This document shows, piece by piece, positions 6,280-8,834 of a DNA stretch of 8,834 bases. The first letter of the stretch is position 1, and every line of letters begins with the position of its first letter. Both the position numbers and the translations under genes were made by a program. The notes below the pieces were generated by a model. The model saw only the letters and a program-made list of their open reading frames with translations, made no database searches and had not been told where the DNA came from. Source of the DNA: Comamonadaceae bacterium (GTDB taxonomy: Bacteria > Pseudomonadota > Gammaproteobacteria > Burkholderiales > Burkholderiaceae_C); assembly GCA_947374485.1 (NCBI GenBank), contig CANCCF010000173.1, forward strand, positions 1 through 8,834, written 5' to 3'.

Positions 6280-7039
6280 ACCGCAAAGCCCAATTCGGTC
6301 GCTTGCATCAGGCGCCAGTGCACTTGGGGGTCTTCCAATGGCAGGCCAAGCTGTTGCAAGCTGGGCATGCTTTGCCCAGCTTGCACAAAGGCCTGCCACT
6401 TCCACGCCTCGCTGAACATCGCAATGCCAGTCTGCGCATGCAGCGGGTGCTGAGCATCCAGCAACTGCGGCTGCCAGATCCCGGTCGCGGGGCAATGCTT
6501 CTCCCCGGTGCAATAGAGGTCGGTGGCCGCCTCAATCGTCCGCACCGTACCTGCCTTAGCCAGCCAGTCCTGCGGCGTCTGCATGGGCACAGGCCGTCCA
6601 GCAAAGTGCCACTCCACCAGATAGTGCGTCTGGTCCTCATGCGGCAAGTTGGAGTTGCCCCTGGTGAGCTGCATGCGCTCCCCTTCTTCAAAGCGCAACG
6701 GTGGCAGGTTCGACAAGTCGCGGCGCAGGCTGGCAACAAAAGAACTCTCGTTCGGTGTGACCGGTACCAACTTGGCTTGCCAATAGCCAGCGATCTGCGC
6801 GCGCGCCAGGCCCGTGGAGCCAGGACGTTCTGCGAGGACGTTGGTGAAGCCGGGCAGCACGGGCATGCGGGCCAGGTGGTTAGGGACTTCGAGCATGGCG
6901 CTAGGCGGCACGTAGGCGCGGTGGGTGGTGGGGCATTGGCTGGCGGAGCTGTCTTGCTGCTGGGGTGTGACGCGCACACCTTTGGCGGCATTGATCAGCG
7001 TGTCAGGCTTGCCGTCCCACTTGGGTAGCTTCGCAGGGG
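6276..7039. repeat. Long direct repeat, copy 1 (3' part of the complete lipoprotein gene)
   Basis: This stretch aligns base for base with 8071-8834 at a constant offset of 1795 bp and no net insertion or deletion. Identity is uneven. From 6961 to 7039 I see a single mismatch (position 6990), and 6602-6647 is an exact 46-bp match. By contrast 6280-6600, encoding the C-terminal end, is clearly diverged. The homology runs off the window edge, so the full repeat is longer. Confidence 0.85.
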
Positions 7040-8057
7040 TAAGTGGGAGGACTTTGTCGAGATTGGGAAAGCGCAGGTCGGGGTTGTTGAAAAGTGCGTC
7101 ACCGATAGCGCCATAGCGCTCGGCACGTGCCTTATCGACCATGCCTTTGACAAGGGGTGATCCGTCATCAAAGGCTGTAAGCAAAGACCCTGCTGCATCC
7201 TCACTACCGAACTTGACTGCGTCATGCAGAATACGAAGGGCACGTGTGAATTGTGAGTTTGCGTCACTAATCGGTGTGAGATCAGGATTTCGACCATGCG
7301 AGGCAGCTCGGTTCAGTGTCGAGCCAAGCTCATATGCTGCTGCGCCATAACCCTGGGCATATGAACACTCCAACATCTTCAACGCGATCTTCTTATTGCC
7401 CCACCACGCCCCCTTGGGATCGTCGGAGGCGGCATTGAGCACCTTGGCAATTTGAGTCTGAGCCCTTGCACTGCCCAAATCTGCGGCCAATTCCCACAAG
7501 GCCCATGCGCGGTCGACGTTGCGCTTAACCCCGTAACCTGTATCGTGAAAACGGCCCATCAGGTAAAACCCGTCAGCCACACCCTGACGCATCATTTGCT
7601 CGACCTGTTTGACCACCTCCTCGGAATCTTGCCGCGGCACTGCGAATTGACCTTTAACGCTGTTCAAGCCTGCACCATTTTGGGCGGTCTGCACCCACAT
7701 CATTGCGGCCTTCCAGTGGCCCATCTCCGTTGCCTGCTGCCACAGTTGCATGGCGCGTGGCCAGTTGCGCTCGTTAGGCCACAGTGCGGGGCTTGTAAGC
7801 GCCATGGCTTCCTCATGCAATGCCTGGGCTTCAGGCCTTAACGCTGGCGCTTTGGCGTCTGCCTGAACGCAAACAAAGTCTGCTCGGTGCGGGTCAAAGG
7901 CCTTCAGCTTCATGTTGCGGGGAAGGTGTTCCATGGTGCAGGCAGTCAATGCCAACACAAAGCCAATACAAATCCATTGTGCAAACCCAACAGAGGCCCT
8001 GGCCACGCCGCGCCACTCGCTTTTCCACCAAGGCGCAGCAGCCGATGCAGCTTGCAT
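6276..8057 (-). CDS. Sel1-like repeat lipoprotein with DUF6396-type segment (complete copy)
   Basis: Predicted lipoprotein of 593 residues. From the ATG at 8057, a basic stretch (KSEWRGVAR) and a hydrophobic run lead to a lipobox ending LTAC, with Cys40 as the lipidated residue. The mature protein begins with helical Sel1/TPR-like repeats at about 95-290 (for example AMQLWQQATEMGHWKAAM and RAWALWELAADLGSARA). A segment containing LRFPNLDKVLPLTPAKLPKW follows, typical of DUF6396 proteins. The C-terminal domain of about 210 residues (from about 380) has two cysteines, C516 and C522, that could form a disulfide. A TTG at 8081 could add eight residues but would overlap the preceding stop; a GTG nearer the hydrophobic run is also possible. 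The Shine-Dalgarno is weak. It lies 13 nt after a paralogous gene on the same strand, so the two are probably one operon. In related bacteria such arrays often sit beside type VI effector genes and may act as immunity proteins; that is inference here. Confidence 0.8.
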   Translation of the reverse strand: MQAASAAAPWWKSEWRGVARASVGFAQWICIGFVLALTACTMEHLPRNMKLKAFDPHRADFVCVQADAKAPALRPEAQALHEEAMALTSPALWPNERNWPRAMQLWQQATEMGHWKAAMMWVQTAQNGAGLNSVKGQFAVPRQDSEEVVKQVEQMMRQGVADGFYLMGRFHDTGYGVKRNVDRAWALWELAADLGSARAQTQIAKVLNAASDDPKGAWWGNKKIALKMLECSYAQGYGAAAYELGSTLNRAASHGRNPDLTPISDANSQFTRALRILHDAVKFGSEDAAGSLLTAFDDGSPLVKGMVDKARAERYGAIGDALFNNPDLRFPNLDKVLPLTPAKLPKWDGKPDTLINAAKGVRVTPQQQDSSASQCPTTHRAYVPPSAMLEVPNHLARMPVLPGFTNVLAERPGSTGLARAQIAGYWQAKLVPVTPNESSFVASLRRDLSNLPPLRFEEGERMQLTRGNSNLPHEDQTHYLVEWHFAGRPVPMQTPQDWLAKAGTVRTIEAATDLYCTGEKHCPATGIWQPQLLDAQHPLHAQTGIAMFSEAWKWQAFVQAGQSMPSLQQLGLPLEDPQVHWRLMQATELGFAV

Positions 8058-8070
8058 GCGAAGCGTATGG

Positions 8071-8834
8071 CTACACAGCAAAGCCCAACTCCGTTGCCTG
8101 CATCAAGCTCCAGTGCACTTGCGCGTCTTCCACCGGCAGGTCACGTTGTTGCAGGGTGGGCATGGTCTGACCCGCTTGCACAAAGGCTTGCCACTTCCAG
8201 GCTTCGTTTAACACCGTAGGGCCAAACTGCGCGCTCAACGGATGCGACGGGTCCAGCACGTAGGGTTGCCAAATGCCGGTCACCGGGCAAATTTCTGCGC
8301 CGGTGCAGTTCAAGTCCGTTGCCGCCTCAATCGCGCGCACAGTGCCTGCTCGGGCCAGCCAATCCTGCGGCGCGTGGGCTGGAACAGGTCGCCCTACAAA
8401 GTGCCACTCCACCAGATAGTGCGTCTGGTCCTCATGCGGCAAATTGGAATTGCCCCTGGTAATCTGCATGCGCTCGCCTTCTTCAAAGCGCAGAGGTGGC
8501 AGGTTCGACAAGTCGCGACGCAGGCTGGTAACAAAAGAACTCTCGTTCGGTGTGTCTGGCACCAGCTTGGCTTGCCAATAGCCTGCGATCTGCGCGCGGG
8601 CCAGGCCCGTGGAGCCAGGACGTTCTGCGAGGACGCTGGTGAAGCCGGGCAGCACGGGCATGCGGGCCAGGTGGGTCGGGACTTGCAGCATGGTGCCTGG
8701 GGGCACATGGGCGCGGTGGGTGGTGGGGTAGCGGCTGGCAGCGCTGTGTTGTTGCTGGGGTGTGACGCGCACACCTTTGGCGGCGTTGATCAGCGTGTCA
8801 GGCTTGCCGTCCCACTTGGGTAGCTTCGCAGGGG
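8071..8834 (-). CDS. Paralogous Sel1/DUF6396-type lipoprotein, C-terminal part (partial)
   Basis: The open frame enters from the right edge and ends with TAG at 8073-8071; about 254 C-terminal residues are visible. An apparent start at 8772 is only internal: the frame continues upstream (PAKLPKWDGKPDTLIN) and matches the neighbouring gene, so the true N-terminus, presumably a lipoprotein signal and Sel1-like repeats, lies beyond the window. Over the last 233 residues my hand count gives about 191 identities (near 82%) with the downstream paralogue, with no gaps. Both C-terminal cysteines are kept (CTGAEIC) although the four residues between them are partly replaced. The final ten residues, MQATELGFAV, are identical in both proteins. 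It is the upstream member of the leftward pair. A function as an envelope or immunity lipoprotein is inferred from the family, not shown. Confidence 0.8.
   Translation of the reverse strand, partial: PAKLPKWDGKPDTLINAAKGVRVTPQQQHSAASRYPTTHRAHVPPGTMLQVPTHLARMPVLPGFTSVLAERPGSTGLARAQIAGYWQAKLVPDTPNESSFVTSLRRDLSNLPPLRFEEGERMQITRGNSNLPHEDQTHYLVEWHFVGRPVPAHAPQDWLARAGTVRAIEAATDLNCTGAEICPVTGIWQPYVLDPSHPLSAQFGPTVLNEAWKWQAFVQAGQTMPTLQQRDLPVEDAQVHWSLMQATELGFAV
8071..8834. repeat. Long direct repeat, copy 2 (partial upstream lipoprotein gene)
   Basis: Partner of the copy at 6276-7039, in the same orientation. Both copies lie within coding sequence, so this is a gene duplication and not a mobile element. 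No terminal inverted repeats or transposase were seen at its left border, which coincides with the stop codon. Confidence 0.85.

Noticed and set aside
6090..7028. Rightward 312-codon frame opposite the lipoprotein gene
   Set aside because: It overlaps the hydrolase 3' end in another frame and runs antisense to the conserved lipoprotein domain. The same frame appears opposite the paralogue at 8242-8823, which is explained by the duplication of the sense gene.
8071..8772. Upstream lipoprotein copy taken as a complete 233-residue short gene starting at 8772
   Set aside because: The frame stays open to the window edge and the extra residues match the complete paralogue, so the apparent start is internal.

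Overview
The window looks like a chromosomal segment of a high-GC betaproteobacterium, most likely Burkholderiales, family Comamonadaceae (Acidovorax-like). That placement rests on the overall style of the MutS, chemoreceptor and proteasome-like proteins and on GC-rich codon use; no marker gene fixes the genus.

Left edge (1-224): the first 19 codons of a leftward gene, possibly a tyrosine recombinase, face mutS across a 165-bp gap. The gap holds a cluster of TTGGC/TTGGCGG motifs at roughly 10-12 bp spacing, an 8-bp inverted repeat, and a 15-bp direct repeat ending a few bases before the mutS start. This may be the end of an integrated element.

Core (225-6279, all rightward): mutS (mismatch recognition ATPase); a methyl-accepting chemotaxis protein with its own likely promoter; a proteasome-type peptidase of the Anbu family (COG3484); and a small alpha/beta hydrolase. 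The last three are closely spaced (29-nt and 19-nt gaps) and could be partly co-transcribed. They share no obvious pathway.

Right part (6276-8834, all leftward): two consecutive genes for related Sel1-like/DUF6396-type lipoproteins. The downstream copy is complete (593 aa, with a lipobox). The upstream copy is cut by the window edge, leaving about the last 254 residues. Their C-terminal thirds align over 764 bp without net indel, with near-identical and strongly diverged patches. Such tandem Sel1-like lipoprotein arrays often accompany type VI secretion effector loci as immunity genes. That role is an inference here, because no effector lies inside the window. The complete copy converges on the hydrolase gene with overlapping stop codons.

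No tRNA, rRNA, CRISPR array or complete transposon was seen. The points most worth a second look are the repeat-rich recombinase/mutS junction, the mosaic lipoprotein duplication, and the Anbu gene away from its usual partner genes.
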